Shown here one piece after another: positions 19,601 through 27,950 of a stretch of DNA of 64,000 nt. This DNA comes from Mariniblastus fucicola. Lineage in GTDB: Bacteria; Planctomycetota; Planctomycetia; Pirellulales; Pirellulaceae. The stretch covers positions 3,844,001-3,908,000 of the forward strand of contig NZ_CP042912.1 of the NCBI RefSeq assembly GCF_008087665.1, read 5' to 3'. Numbering within the stretch: position 1 is the first letter of the stretch; each line of letters begins with the position of its first letter. Position numbers and translations under genes: made by a program. The notes under the pieces were generated by a model, which saw nothing but the letters and a program-made list of their open reading frames with translations, did no database searches and was not told the DNA's origin.

Positions 19601-21213
19601 CCTTTGACTTCAACGAAGCCTGTGTCAGCGATTAGGACGCCGTCCTTTTTCGCGATCGGCCACTTTACATTGACGTCAACTTTCGCCGCTGGTTCACTGG
19701 CGAGACTCGCCGTCGTTGGATCGAAGATCAACAGGCCATCGACAAGTGACGCGGTTAACTTCAAGTCCCGCAGTTCCATCCCGCTAACGTTGCCTGTTTC
19801 GGAGACGGTTTCGACAGTCAGGTTCCAGGTTCGCAGATCTGCGGCGGACTTCAGGGGAATGGTCAAGTCCACGTTTCCGTCACCCGCCATTTCGAACTCA
19901 AATTGTCGATCGAGTTCCTGCAAATCGAAGGTGGCGAGAACCTCATCGACGTCCTGAGATTTGGTGGCTGCTTTGACGACGACGCTTCCCTGCAGATCGA
20001 CGACTTTGCCATCTTTGGTCAAAACCAACGGTTGAATTTGTACGTCAACGTTTCCACGGTTCGCATGAATTTGCCCGTAAGATGCCGTTTTGGTATCGCC
20101 GTTGGCTGAGATCCGCAGCGTGGTGCTGAGCGATTCGTCGACGTCCACCGATCCGGTCACAACGCCGTCGGCGGTTCCAACGACGCTTAGGGGAATATCC
20201 TTAACCAGTTTCCGCAAGTCGGCGACGTTGACGTCGGTAAAGTCGCCTTCGAACTTCGAACGACAAGGCAACCCGTCAATCGATGTCGACCCGCGGCCAT
20301 TGACGATGTCGGCATCGCCCATCGCTGCGACGACGGAATTGTAGGTTACCAATCCGTCACTAATTCTGACATCAGCGGATCGAATCGCGATCGGCAGTTC
20401 AAATTTTGGTATGAAAATTCGAGCGTTGCGTGTGTCGATATCTGCAGAGTAGTGAATGTCGTCGAACGTGCCGCTGGCTTTGCCGTCGAGGTCGAACACC
20501 GTATCGGCGCCGAGGTTATTGGCAACCGACGTCCCGATCCCCGGCCACTTCTGCCACTGTTGATCGACGAGATGCAGTTGCTGCCCTTGAACGTCCAGTG
20601 AAAGTTCACCCGTCGATTTTTCCGCTTCCCCTGAAAACGCAATCTGACCGTCAAGAACTTTCGCGGTTCCATTAATCTGAAACTTTCCGGCATTGTCGTT
20701 GATCGTTGCTTCAACGATCTGAGCACGTAGTTCGCCGTCGTCATCAAAGTAGCGAACCTGAAAGTCTTCCAACCGTATTGTCGACGCCGGCAGGTCGATT
20801 TTCTGCAAGTCGATATCGGCGAGTGAAAAGCTCGAATCGTTTTTCAGGTCGCGGCTGTTTAACGAAATCTCGCTACCGCTGAGCACAACTGAATCCATCG
20901 GCGTGACGCCGCGGGCGAGTTCGAAAATCGATTGGTTGACGGCGAGTTGCCGAAAACTAAGATCCACGCCATCATCGACATGCAATTGCACGTCGTTTGC
21001 GGTGATACCGCCCAAGGTGACTCGAACGGAACCAACCTTGGGTGAATCAAAGCCAGCATCGATCAGCTGGCTTTCGAGTTTCGATTTCGCGATCGAGTTG
21101 ACTTGTGACCAGCCAATTGCCGCCAAAACAACGAACACCAATAGCAGGACCAACAGGATCTTGCGTTTTAGCTTTCGCTTCTTTGGCTTTTGTTCTGGTT
21201 CGTCGGATTCCAT
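16684..21213 (-). CDS. AsmA/TamB-like giant membrane-anchored protein
   Basis: A 1,509-residue protein with a short cytoplasmic basic N-terminus (KPKKRKLKRK), one transmembrane anchor (LLVLLLVFVVLAAIGW), and then a very long repetitive beta-rich periplasmic region. Recurrent short strand patterns such as GxxxGxVxLxN and LxGxxxLDLxxS fit the repeating beta-groove proteins of the AsmA/TamB/YhdP group, which bridge inner and outer membranes and move phospholipids or assist outer-membrane assembly. The C-terminal section (about 1370-1500: VVLGDVFLDGRLDMEIAAR...) is AsmA-like. It is one of the largest genes here and reads without interruption. It precedes the export lipoprotein by 67 bp and follows a terminated Gfo/Idh gene. 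Exact subfamily and cargo are uncertain. Confidence 0.75.
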   Translation of the reverse strand: MESDEPEQKPKKRKLKRKILLVLLLVFVVLAAIGWSQVNSIAKSKLESQLIDAGFDSPKVGSVRVTLGGITANDVQLHVDDGVDLSFRQLAVNQSIFELARGVTPMDSVVLSGSEISLNSRDLKNDSSFSLADIDLQKIDLPASTIRLEDFQVRYFDDDGELRAQIVEATINDNAGKFQINGTAKVLDGQIAFSGEAEKSTGELSLDVQGQQLHLVDQQWQKWPGIGTSVANNLGADTVFDLDGKASGTFDDIHYSADIDTRNARIFIPKFELPIAIRSADVRISDGLVTYNSVVAAMGDADIVNGRGSTSIDGLPCRSKFEGDFTDVNVADLRKLVKDIPLSVVGTADGVVTGSVDVDESLSTTLRISANGDTKTASYGQIHANRGNVDVQIQPLVLTKDGKVVDLQGSVVVKAATKSQDVDEVLATFDLQELDRQFEFEMAGDGNVDLTIPLKSAADLRTWNLTVETVSETGNVSGMELRDLKLTASLVDGLLIFDPTTASLASEPAAKVDVNVKWPIAKKDGVLIADTGFVEVKGANVPPDEAIRFFNRQMKNAGVEYSLEPQIQSLGNSDIAGALNFSSAISLPSGIDRPIESWEVTAKLSDSKLGFEGTNLEQLSSELKIHDGILSVNGLKGQVIGGGGIEAGATLDLATSEAQNVTMTAEQFPASWLANMIIKMDAEGTFTDRTGLQPKNVTESLDGFFDAKIELDPTHDGDVLWNANAAELSVFGKPFTEIVASGNYQSVFSIRKLAAKLPGGGNAAMQGNWNAVEDTGEMKLLWEDASLEDLLDKLLSLPPSFSSTSDGELQVTFENGQPKFTGQVDLIEPRAMGGTLADHRFRIETIDNRIHFEDVETKTKDGLTVKGSFATQRPFAFDLKGRTHFMPLSTAIYDRLSGSVSSTFTLSGEAAPWKLKTSGNAKLQNLAFEQTTLSDITAKWEVDTERSIQQLNFDGLGGRARLGAKNGSPDDLIFSVDDLELAQFAAFRKLPVSLAGVVSGEAVIRDWQSPENRSIDATATSQAIKVGGVRLSRIKGTVSLSKGGRKLAYGLDSEWLDGKLEGDGSVRLDNVDNPFNAAFPLKLRLTNARLRSLSESSPALSRSALRQLEGRLSLAMDWSVTPGEYPSGTGSVTLEDAKWKNRLVSRKIYSDIGLDEGIMQLENISADLQQGEIAGRATVPLVGGASGKYELDVRNFSLERLMAVLLDDPIEATGQVNARISGRTGKTITGAGTLGLSRAGLFGVSDQSMKIPIRFSVQPSQQTATIEMPRTRFRAFRGNVNGKAKLDIGSRVRLESKLELADIDSKTLISALTGYTNTGDGKLSGRLEVSGKDIRSENDLVGTFRGQLEQSSAFSLPLLDQVSRFIGNAGSLRNDKFDSDAIDLVLSKGRVNVRQFRLQSSLASVVVLGDVFLDGRLDMEIAARVERLNQPTLLDELAGSPIARFTGPEVAFLAQAAEFLSERIVVLDVGGTTLRPHIRLSTAKQLKEEVIRYFLRGSQILPNANGLNN

Positions 21214-21233
21214 ATTTCTCGAGATGACTGAAC

Positions 21234-21269
21234 AAAAAAGGGTGTCCGGGAAAAGATCCGAACACCCTT
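21234..21269 (-). terminator. Intrinsic terminator of the DoxX-Gfo/Idh unit
   Basis: On the minus strand AAGGGTGT pairs with ACACCCTT (8 bp), with an inner CGG/CCG helix, followed by TTTTTTGTT. It lies 120 bp past the Gfo/Idh stop and just upstream of the AsmA-like start, so the AsmA-like gene must have its own promoter. Confidence 0.8.
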
Positions 21270-21389
21270 GAATCGTTCAATTTTCGTGCCAATGGTCAAC
21301 AAAAAGATTTTCTGACCATTATTCCGACACGCTATCAGTCGTCCAAGCCATCTCAAACGTGACTGGGCGGCCTCAAATGGCGGATACGC

Positions 21390-23252
21390 TTATGCCAAAC
21401 CGAGCTTCTTCCTGGCCATCGCAAACGTCTTCTTCGTTTCCTCAATCGAAGTCGACTCCGGAACGGCATCTTCGTTGACGTCAAACCACTCAGGCTGGAA
21501 CTGGATGAACCCGTGTCCGCCTTTCTTCTGAGAGTTTTTGATCGCTTGACGAGCCGTTAATGCCACACAAGCATCCGCCAACGCAACTTCGCCATTACAG
21601 CGAGGTTGATTTTCGTGATCGCCCGTGCTGATACACCAGGCCCAGTGCTCAATCTCTTCCTTGTATCCGCGACTGACAACGCCTGCTCCCTGAGCAGCCT
21701 GTGCTGGTGCCGCGTCACCGGATTGAGTCGTGTCGAGGACGACGGCGCCGCCTTTTTGCTTCTTGGCACGCGTCTTGTAAGACGTGCCCGCAGAAGGATA
21801 AACCAGGACTTCTTTTTCTTTGTCCAGAATCATCGTTCCCTTGGTGCCCATCACGACTTCGCCATAGCCGCCGAAACCGTTGCCGTTGATGGACGAGTAA
21901 GTTACGACGACCTTCTTGTTGTTGTCCTGTTCATAGCCAGGAATCTCGCCACCGATATGCTTTCCAGATCTTGGGTCGAACTTGTATCCGTAGTTGTTCA
22001 CCTGATCGTAGTAACCAACATCGAAATCGTAGTCGTAGCCCTGACCAGGATACTCAAACGTGCAATAAACGTGATCCGCCGCATCGCGATCCATCGGCGC
22101 GGTATGCCGACCGCCAACCGCGTGAACCGTCAACGGGTGAACGTGTTTGCCTTTTTCCTGAGACAATGCTGCGATGAAAATACTGGCCGCATCGAGTTGA
22201 TGGCTTCCAAGTTCCGCCATCAAACCACCGCCCGTACGGTCCCACAGCCGCCAACGAATCAGCTCTTCCATCGCCGTTCGGGTGCGATCTCGGTAGACCT
22301 CTTTGTTATCCACGTAGCCGTACTTTTTGGCGTCGATAGACTGGTCCGCATCCAGCTTCATCCACTGAGCCACTTTCTTGCCAAGCTTCTTGCGCTCCGA
22401 AGCGCTTGTGGCCGGATCGTTGAACGCCGCCGTCAACTTCTTCAGATCGTTAGCGATTCTGTCAATCTCCTTACCGGCAACCGTTGTCTCACCACCGGGG
22501 ATTGGAAGCGACCAGGAGTCACGGCCTGGAGCATTGTTGCGGTGCCATTGGGCACGGATTGAGTGAATTTCACCGAGCAGTCCCCACTTGATCAGATTGA
22601 CCGCGTTGTCGTAGAGGATGCTGTAGTGACGCTGGTGACCGATTGAAAGAAACCGTTCCTCGCCCTTCATTCGTGCCTGACGAGTCATCAACTTGCACTC
22701 GGCAACGTTATGAGCCATCAGCTTTTCACAAAGTACGTGCTTTCCGTTTTGCATCGCAGCGATCGCTATCGGAGCATGCAAAAACAGTGGCGTCGCGATG
22801 ATCACGCCGTCAATGTTGGGATCCTGAACGGCTTCTTTCCAGTCCGAGTACTCGCGAACGTGTTTGCGAGCTTCCTCTTCGGTATCCCAACCGTAGACAT
22901 CCATCAAGCCTTTACGAACGCGTTTTGCGTTTTCAGAAGACCAATCGCCGTGGAAGGCGCGATGAATTGACGAAGGACGCATGTCGCAGATCGCAGTCAC
23001 CTGAACGTAGTCCGGGTTGATGGCGCCGATCAGAACGTTGCCCTCGTCGCCCGTTCCAATGACGCACACGCGAACAGGATTGATTGGTTTCTGGTAGCCA
23101 AAGTACATGGCTCCGGCACCGACTGCGGTCGCTCCACCGATGGCCAATGTGTTGCGAATAAAGTCACGACGATTGAGTCGATCGAATTCCGAAAGCGACG
23201 AATAGTAGTTGTCGCTTCCGTTTGCGCGTTCTTCTGCGGAAAGGCTATTCAT
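21390..23252 (-). CDS. Gfo/Idh/MocA-family oxidoreductase, long exported form
   Basis: A 620-residue exported dehydrogenase, far longer than the ~350-400 of typical family members. The N-terminus resembles a Tat signal (LNRRDFIRNTLAIGGATAV). The Rossmann motif VCVIGTGDEGN follows at about residue 58, and the catalytic-region motif CEKLMAHNVAEC keeps the Glu-Lys pair but replaces the usual Pro with Leu. The middle contains a helical insertion (residues ~240-310) and GGGLMAELGSHQLDAASIF, which matches the family's conserved C-terminal GxLxDxGxH-like motif. It follows the DoxX-like gene by 66 bp and ends in an intrinsic terminator. Such long, paired forms are frequent in planctomycetes; the substrate is unknown. 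Confidence 0.9.
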   Translation of the reverse strand: MNSLSAEERANGSDNYYSSLSEFDRLNRRDFIRNTLAIGGATAVGAGAMYFGYQKPINPVRVCVIGTGDEGNVLIGAINPDYVQVTAICDMRPSSIHRAFHGDWSSENAKRVRKGLMDVYGWDTEEEARKHVREYSDWKEAVQDPNIDGVIIATPLFLHAPIAIAAMQNGKHVLCEKLMAHNVAECKLMTRQARMKGEERFLSIGHQRHYSILYDNAVNLIKWGLLGEIHSIRAQWHRNNAPGRDSWSLPIPGGETTVAGKEIDRIANDLKKLTAAFNDPATSASERKKLGKKVAQWMKLDADQSIDAKKYGYVDNKEVYRDRTRTAMEELIRWRLWDRTGGGLMAELGSHQLDAASIFIAALSQEKGKHVHPLTVHAVGGRHTAPMDRDAADHVYCTFEYPGQGYDYDFDVGYYDQVNNYGYKFDPRSGKHIGGEIPGYEQDNNKKVVVTYSSINGNGFGGYGEVVMGTKGTMILDKEKEVLVYPSAGTSYKTRAKKQKGGAVVLDTTQSGDAAPAQAAQGAGVVSRGYKEEIEHWAWCISTGDHENQPRCNGEVALADACVALTARQAIKNSQKKGGHGFIQFQPEWFDVNEDAVPESTSIEETKKTFAMARKKLGLA

Positions 23253-23317
23253 GATTATTCCGTTATGAATTCGGGGTCAAAGTTTGAGATTGTTGGGCAA
23301 AATTTTGTTGGTTCGGT

Positions 23318-24427
23318 CTAGTGTCCGAGCATGGCCGGCTCAGGCGTGTCTGCCGGTCGTTTGCCAAGACTGAAGAAGTAATCCAGTCCACCAAAGCGTC
23401 CGGCGCTGGTCGCAAACAGCACCAGACAGGCAAACATCTCGATGGCTTGATAGTGCGTCGGTGCTGCCCCCGGGACCCAGAACGGCTGAGTCAGCAAAAC
23501 TGAGAACAGGAATGCGGCGGCCGCAAGAGAAGCCCAGCGAGTAAACAAGCCGAGGATTAGCAGCACTCCAACGGTGATGTCGAACCAGGGGATGACTTTG
23601 TTAACCAGATCGTGTCTTGAATTCTTCTGAGCGTAAGGACGATGCAAAGGGAGTGATCCAGTTTCGCGTTCTTGCCGGGCAACCGGTATTGAGTTGATGC
23701 GTGTTTCAAGAGAATCCCAAATCTGAGCAACTTCCGTTTTCCACTTGGTCATTTCTTTGACACGGTCTTTCTGGATCGAATCGACCTGACCTCGTAGGGA
23801 GGCAACATCGAGAGCAACCTTGTCTCGATCCTCGCCATCGCGTTCGAAACCTTCCAGACGTGTTCCACCTCGGTACCAAGCCAGAACAGCAACTCGGTTT
23901 GCCATCGTCCAGTCTTCCAACTCGGCTTCGTGAGCTTCCAAAGCTTCGGCGACTTGCCACGGCTGCTCTTCGATTTCGTCAATCTGCGCCTCCAACTCCT
24001 GAATCTGACTTCGAGCTCGCGATGCTGAATCGTCCTCTCCAGCAGCCAGTTTTTCGTAGTCCTTGATCTCCGCCTGAATCTCAGCGATCAATTCGGGACT
24101 TCCGAACGCGTAGTAGTTGGTTGCCTGTTCGACAAAGTCATCCCAAACGGCAATCGTTCGCTCATTGTTAATCAGGAAGTCAGTTTTCCCTTTATCGTCC
24201 AGCGTTTCTGTGATGCCCAGCTGCATCCGTCCGTTGGCGTCGTCAGTCATGGACAGGAAGAAGTCGGCGAAGGGCCCCTTGGCACCTTTTAGGAAATACT
24301 GCGCGTCAAAACCGTCTTGCAGTTTTGTGACACCCTCCTTGTAAAAGTGGAAACCAACGACCAAACGCAAAGCGATGATCGCGAGGAAAATCAGGAACAG
24401 ATTGAAGCGTGAAAAATGAGAGAACAA
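23318..24427 (-). CDS. DoxX-family membrane protein with large coiled-coil insertion
   Basis: A 369-residue protein. An N-terminal transmembrane helix (LFLIFLAIIALRLVVGFHFY) is followed by the DoxX-like EGVTKL motif. About 220 hydrophilic, Glu-rich, helical residues come next (for example ARSQIQELEAQIDEIEEQP), then three more helices (ITVGVLLILGLFTRWASLAA onward). DoxX/DoxD proteins normally have about 130-170 residues and four helices. Here the four-helix fold appears split by an extracytoplasmic coiled-coil after helix 1. DoxX proteins are linked to quinone or thiol redox chemistry. Co-transcription with an exported Gfo/Idh oxidoreductase hints at an electron path to the membrane, which is inference. 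Confidence 0.75.
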   Translation of the reverse strand: MFSHFSRFNLFLIFLAIIALRLVVGFHFYKEGVTKLQDGFDAQYFLKGAKGPFADFFLSMTDDANGRMQLGITETLDDKGKTDFLINNERTIAVWDDFVEQATNYYAFGSPELIAEIQAEIKDYEKLAAGEDDSASRARSQIQELEAQIDEIEEQPWQVAEALEAHEAELEDWTMANRVAVLAWYRGGTRLEGFERDGEDRDKVALDVASLRGQVDSIQKDRVKEMTKWKTEVAQIWDSLETRINSIPVARQERETGSLPLHRPYAQKNSRHDLVNKVIPWFDITVGVLLILGLFTRWASLAAAAFLFSVLLTQPFWVPGAAPTHYQAIEMFACLVLFATSAGRFGGLDYFFSLGKRPADTPEPAMLGH

Positions 24428-24661
24428 ATTTGTCTCCGAGTCTCGTGCGGCAGATACGTCGATACTGTCTTATCGGGATCGACTTTGGGTCTCCACAATT
24501 GTATCCAGAGTTCAAAAAAACGTCCGCAAACGAAAAGGGGATTTTGACGGTTCTGACCGGATTTTTGGGCTGCCAGTTAACTTCTTATCAAATGGTCGCC
24601 TGAAATTCGTGGCAATTGGGACAATCAGACGCAGCAATTCGGATGGCTGATGGTTCAGCAG

Positions 24662-24675
24662 CGACCAAATTTGGT
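24662..24675. promoter_or_regulatory. 14-bp perfect palindrome, possible operator
   Basis: GACCAAATTTGGTC is its own reverse complement and lies in noncoding DNA upstream of the DoxX-Gfo/Idh unit. A two-fold symmetric site of this size could bind a dimeric regulator. No second copy was noticed, so function is speculative. Confidence 0.3.
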
Positions 24676-24745
24676 CATCGAACGGACGGCTCGAAGCCAG
24701 CCTGAATTTTGAACACCCAGATTTTGACGAAGGGAGGAACTGTTC

Positions 24746-24880
24746 ATGGACGTCGCAAACCGGTACCGCTGTGAGTTACGGCGTCAAAAATATTCCGGAT
24801 TTGAGTGGCTTCGCCCCAAGGACATTTTAGATCGTGGGCAAAAATGCAGATTCCGCGGCCGCATTGCGTATTTACGTTGA
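24746..24880 (+). CDS. Possible 44-residue basic small protein
   Basis: ATG with a strong Shine-Dalgarno (GGGAGG, 8 nt spacing) opens a 44-codon frame: MDVANRYRCELRRQKYSGF... It is rich in Arg/Lys/Tyr, with no signal peptide and no recognised family. The unusually good ribosome site, in a genome where such sites are often weak, is the only positive evidence; codon usage cannot be judged at this length. Confidence 0.3.
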   Translation: MDVANRYRCELRRQKYSGFEWLRPKDILDRGQKCRFRGRIAYLR

Positions 24881-24994
24881 ACCTGCTCCAACGCGATTAT
24901 TCCGGGAATTTGGATCCGTCGGAGGCATTTTTATGCAATGGCTGAACTATGAGCTACGATTCCGCATTCGCACTTTTTCTCGACGAGCCTCACC

Positions 24995-25297
24995 GTGGTC
25001 AGCTATCTGACGTTACCAATTCGATTGCTGGGAATCGTGCTGATGGCTTCCGTTTGCCTGCAAGTCGTGGCACCGCTCCGGTCCATTGAGACCACGTTCT
25101 CCAATCTTGGTGGCGATCCTGGCAGCCAGGCGATCGTCGCAACGTCGCCGCAGACTGAGGATGCTTCGTCCCTGATTTCCATGGGGCTGGGACTGGTCGC
25201 GATCGTCTCAATCTGGTTGATCTACCAAACCTGGCAGCAGCAGACCCAACTTGCCAACGGTGAACTGCGTCGTCGACGCGACGCGAACAAAGAATAG
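24995..25297 (+). CDS. Small two-helix membrane protein, unknown
   Basis: A 100-residue protein from a GTG start. It has two hydrophobic helices (LLGIVLMASVCLQVVA near residues 10-25 and LISMGLGLVAIVSIWLIYQTW near 60-80), separated by about 35 polar residues, and a basic C-terminal tail (LRRRRDANKE). This is the layout of a small inner-membrane hairpin protein. An ATG at codon 17 is an alternative start but would cut the first helix. No family was recognised, and its neighbours, a DoxX-like gene and a peptidase on the other strand, do not suggest a role. Confidence 0.5.
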   Translation: MVSYLTLPIRLLGIVLMASVCLQVVAPLRSIETTFSNLGGDPGSQAIVATSPQTEDASSLISMGLGLVAIVSIWLIYQTWQQQTQLANGELRRRRDANKE

Positions 25298-25395
25298 ACG
25301 CGGCAGCGTAAATCAAAAACTCAGTTTGCATACCGGTTCCAAAGTTTTCCTGCTTGAGCCATCGTCGGCCCAAGTTTGGATTCCGTCGTCGCGTC

Positions 25396-27807
25396 CTATT
25401 CGCCTTTAACGTGTTTCGCAAACCAGCGAATCATCTCCGCCTGAGTCTGCAGCACACTTTGCCGAGCCCGATAGCCGTGCGACTCGTGCGGCAACATCAC
25501 CAGGCGAACCGTTCCACCATTCCCTTTGATCGCCTGATAGAGTCGCTGGCTTTGGATTGGGAACGTACCACTGTTGTTGTCACTGTCGCCGTGGATCAAC
25601 AATAGTGGCTCATTGATTTTGTCCGCGTGCATGAACGGGCTGATCGAATGGTAGATATCCTTGGCGTCCCAATAGCTACGTCGTTCGGACTGAAATCCAA
25701 ACGGAGTCAGCGTTCGATTGTAAGCGCCCGACCGGGCGATGCCGGCTTTGAACAGGTCGCAATGAGCCATCAGGTTGGCGGTCATGAAAGCTCCATAGCT
25801 GTGCCCACCGACGCCAACGCGATTCCGATCCGCGACACCCATTTCGACCGCCTTGTCGATCGCCGCCTGAGCCGAATCGACGATCTGTTCGATAAAGGTA
25901 TCGTTCATGGTTTCCGGATCGCCAACGATCGGCATGGTGGCCGCGTCCATCACGGCGTATCCCTGAGTCAAAAACGTCAGATGCGTGATGCCTCGCATAC
26001 GAGTGAATCTGGCGTCGGAACCTGAAACCTGTCCAGCAGTTGACGGGTCATTGAACTCCTGTGGATAAGCCCATACCAGCAACGGAAGCTTCGTGCCTTC
26101 TTTGTAGTCGCCGGGGAGATACAGCGTTGCGGATAACGGAACGCCGTCTTTCCGTTTGTACGTGACCAATTGTTTCTTGATCGAGCGAATCTGCGGTGTC
26201 GGGTCACGGAATTCCGTCAGTGGCTCGTACGAGTCGGTGGAAAGGTCTCGGCGGCGATAGTTGGACGGCGAAGTTGTGTCCTCGTAGTCCGTTATCAAAA
26301 TCGGAACAGCAGCCTTCCCGGAATCGTCGTCGGCAAATCCAGAAATTCGAACCGGCGCCTCGAGGGCTCCCTCTTCACAACGCCAAAGGCGTTTCGTTTC
26401 CAGGCTGGAAAGACTCTGGCTGTCGACGAACGGAAGATTGCCCTTGGGCGATGCTCCGTTACCGAACCGAAAAACGTCGTCACCGTTTTGCAGCGCCACG
26501 TAATGACCTGTTTCGTCTGGCACCTGAACAAGCCGCCCGGGATCGCCGTATCGATCGCGAACGCTCCGATCGACCAACGTCAACGGCGTCACGTCCGGCT
26601 GGCTCAAGTCGTGAAGCAGCGTGCGGACCCATCGTCGATCACGATCGTACTCCGTCATCGCGACCCGATTTGCGTCACTGAAAAAGTCTGCTCCGAACCA
26701 ACGATGTTCGGTCTTGATGACTGGAGTTGGCTCGGCATCAAACGGAGCGGCCAGCATCGAAACCTGATCGCGAAACGGAGCTTCCACGTTCGGGTCTCCA
26801 CCGTCGAGAGCTTCGCCCCAGATCAACGTCGCGTCTCGCTTCGACATCCAGTCGATTCGCCGCCGGCCAAGCCGAACACCTTCGATCGGAATATTCTCCT
26901 CCATCGGAACATCGGCGACCAAATATTGCTCGTTGCCATCAAGATCGGTCACGGTAACTTTGTGCGGAAACGATCGCCAGGTCAGCAGATATGAAAATGG
27001 CTTTTGCAGTCGCTGGACCAGCAAGTGCTTTCCGTCGGGTGAGGGGTTCACGCCAAAGTAAATATCCGGTGCGGCGAATTTCTTGACGACAGTGCCGTCC
27101 AAATCGACAACGATCAATTCATTGCTGGCGTAATACTCAAACAGCCGTTCGTCGTAGGGAGTCTTGAGCAAGTCCTGATACGTTCGAGTCGGCGAAGTGT
27201 TTCCCGCGGACTCCTGAATCGACGGTCCGGCCGGTGCCACCGGCGGTTTCGGTTCGGCGCCTCGCGATTCCGGAACGGCCAACAACAGCACATGTTTCGC
27301 GTCCGGCATCCACTGTGGCGACTGCATGACAGTCGAAAGGTTGTCGTGCAATTGGCGAATCTCGCCCGACTCGACCAGGCAAACGTATAGCGCGGTTCCA
27401 GAGTCGGTGATCTGCGTGAACAGAAACTTCTTGGAATCGTGACTCCAACGGATCCAGCCAATTTTGGCATCGTCGCCCTGAATCAGTTGCTTGCCGGTGT
27501 CATCAGACTTGCTGTCGGTCTTTCGCAGGCTAATGCCGCGATACCATGAATTCTGAAACCTTGCGTTGGCTTGCGGGTCAATTCTCAATCCTGCCAATCG
27601 CAACCGGCGACGGGCGATGTCGGCGATATCCGGCATGGCATCGAGGTGCAGAAACAGCATCCAGCTCGAATCCGGACTAAAGCTGACAATCGGCTCCGGT
27701 TTGGCATCAATGATATCGACGACTTCCTGTGGAGGCAGTTGCCAGGTTTCGTCAGCAGCAACGGGTGAGCTCATAAGAATGATCAACAGAAGAAATACAG
27801 TGCGCAT
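25396..27807 (-). CDS. Exported S9-family (prolyl oligopeptidase-type) serine peptidase
   Basis: An 803-residue secreted peptidase from the chosen start. The frame extends 55 codons further upstream, but the ATG at 27807 has AAGGA in front and yields a clean signal peptide (MRTVFLLLIILMSSPVAADE). Residues ~60-500 are beta-propeller-like (WD/DPP-IV N-terminal type), and the last ~260 form the alpha/beta-hydrolase domain. The catalytic triad is Ser670 in GGHSYGAF, Asp743 in IHGDSDN and His777 in ESHGYRAR. It would cleave short peptides outside the cytoplasm. It lies 143 bp after the BatA/VWA gene in the same direction and may be a separate unit. Confidence 0.9.
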   Translation of the reverse strand: MRTVFLLLIILMSSPVAADETWQLPPQEVVDIIDAKPEPIVSFSPDSSWMLFLHLDAMPDIADIARRRLRLAGLRIDPQANARFQNSWYRGISLRKTDSKSDDTGKQLIQGDDAKIGWIRWSHDSKKFLFTQITDSGTALYVCLVESGEIRQLHDNLSTVMQSPQWMPDAKHVLLLAVPESRGAEPKPPVAPAGPSIQESAGNTSPTRTYQDLLKTPYDERLFEYYASNELIVVDLDGTVVKKFAAPDIYFGVNPSPDGKHLLVQRLQKPFSYLLTWRSFPHKVTVTDLDGNEQYLVADVPMEENIPIEGVRLGRRRIDWMSKRDATLIWGEALDGGDPNVEAPFRDQVSMLAAPFDAEPTPVIKTEHRWFGADFFSDANRVAMTEYDRDRRWVRTLLHDLSQPDVTPLTLVDRSVRDRYGDPGRLVQVPDETGHYVALQNGDDVFRFGNGASPKGNLPFVDSQSLSSLETKRLWRCEEGALEAPVRISGFADDDSGKAAVPILITDYEDTTSPSNYRRRDLSTDSYEPLTEFRDPTPQIRSIKKQLVTYKRKDGVPLSATLYLPGDYKEGTKLPLLVWAYPQEFNDPSTAGQVSGSDARFTRMRGITHLTFLTQGYAVMDAATMPIVGDPETMNDTFIEQIVDSAQAAIDKAVEMGVADRNRVGVGGHSYGAFMTANLMAHCDLFKAGIARSGAYNRTLTPFGFQSERRSYWDAKDIYHSISPFMHADKINEPLLLIHGDSDNNSGTFPIQSQRLYQAIKGNGGTVRLVMLPHESHGYRARQSVLQTQAEMIRWFAKHVKGE

Positions 27808-27950
27808 GATACGTTCCTTGGAAAGAGAATCGCTGCCTTTAATGTAGCCGCACGAGTATCGTTTCGGGAGTGGCAGTGCGATTTCGTCTGGCCGGAATTC
27901 GGGAGTTTGACAAATCCGCCGAAGCCTCTCCGTCGACGTGTCTGCAGCCG

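Larger units (their letters stand above)
24428..24994. other. Long noncoding interval with palindrome and possible small ORF
   Basis: A 567-bp interval between a minus-strand and a plus-strand gene. It contains a perfect 14-bp palindrome, GACCAAATTTGGTC, at 24662-24675, about 235 bp upstream of the DoxX-like start, and the 44-codon ORF listed separately. No tRNA, transposon end or conserved RNA motif was recognised. Confidence 0.5.

Noticed and set aside
21606-22562. 318-codon open frame on the plus strand
   Set aside because: Antisense shadow of the 620-residue Gfo/Idh gene; the Val/Ile/Arg-rich composition looks like reverse-strand codon bias.
24948-25085. 45-codon ATG frame overlapping the small two-helix membrane protein
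   Set aside because: No ribosome site or hydrophobic pattern; the overlapping frame with two clear helices is the better gene.
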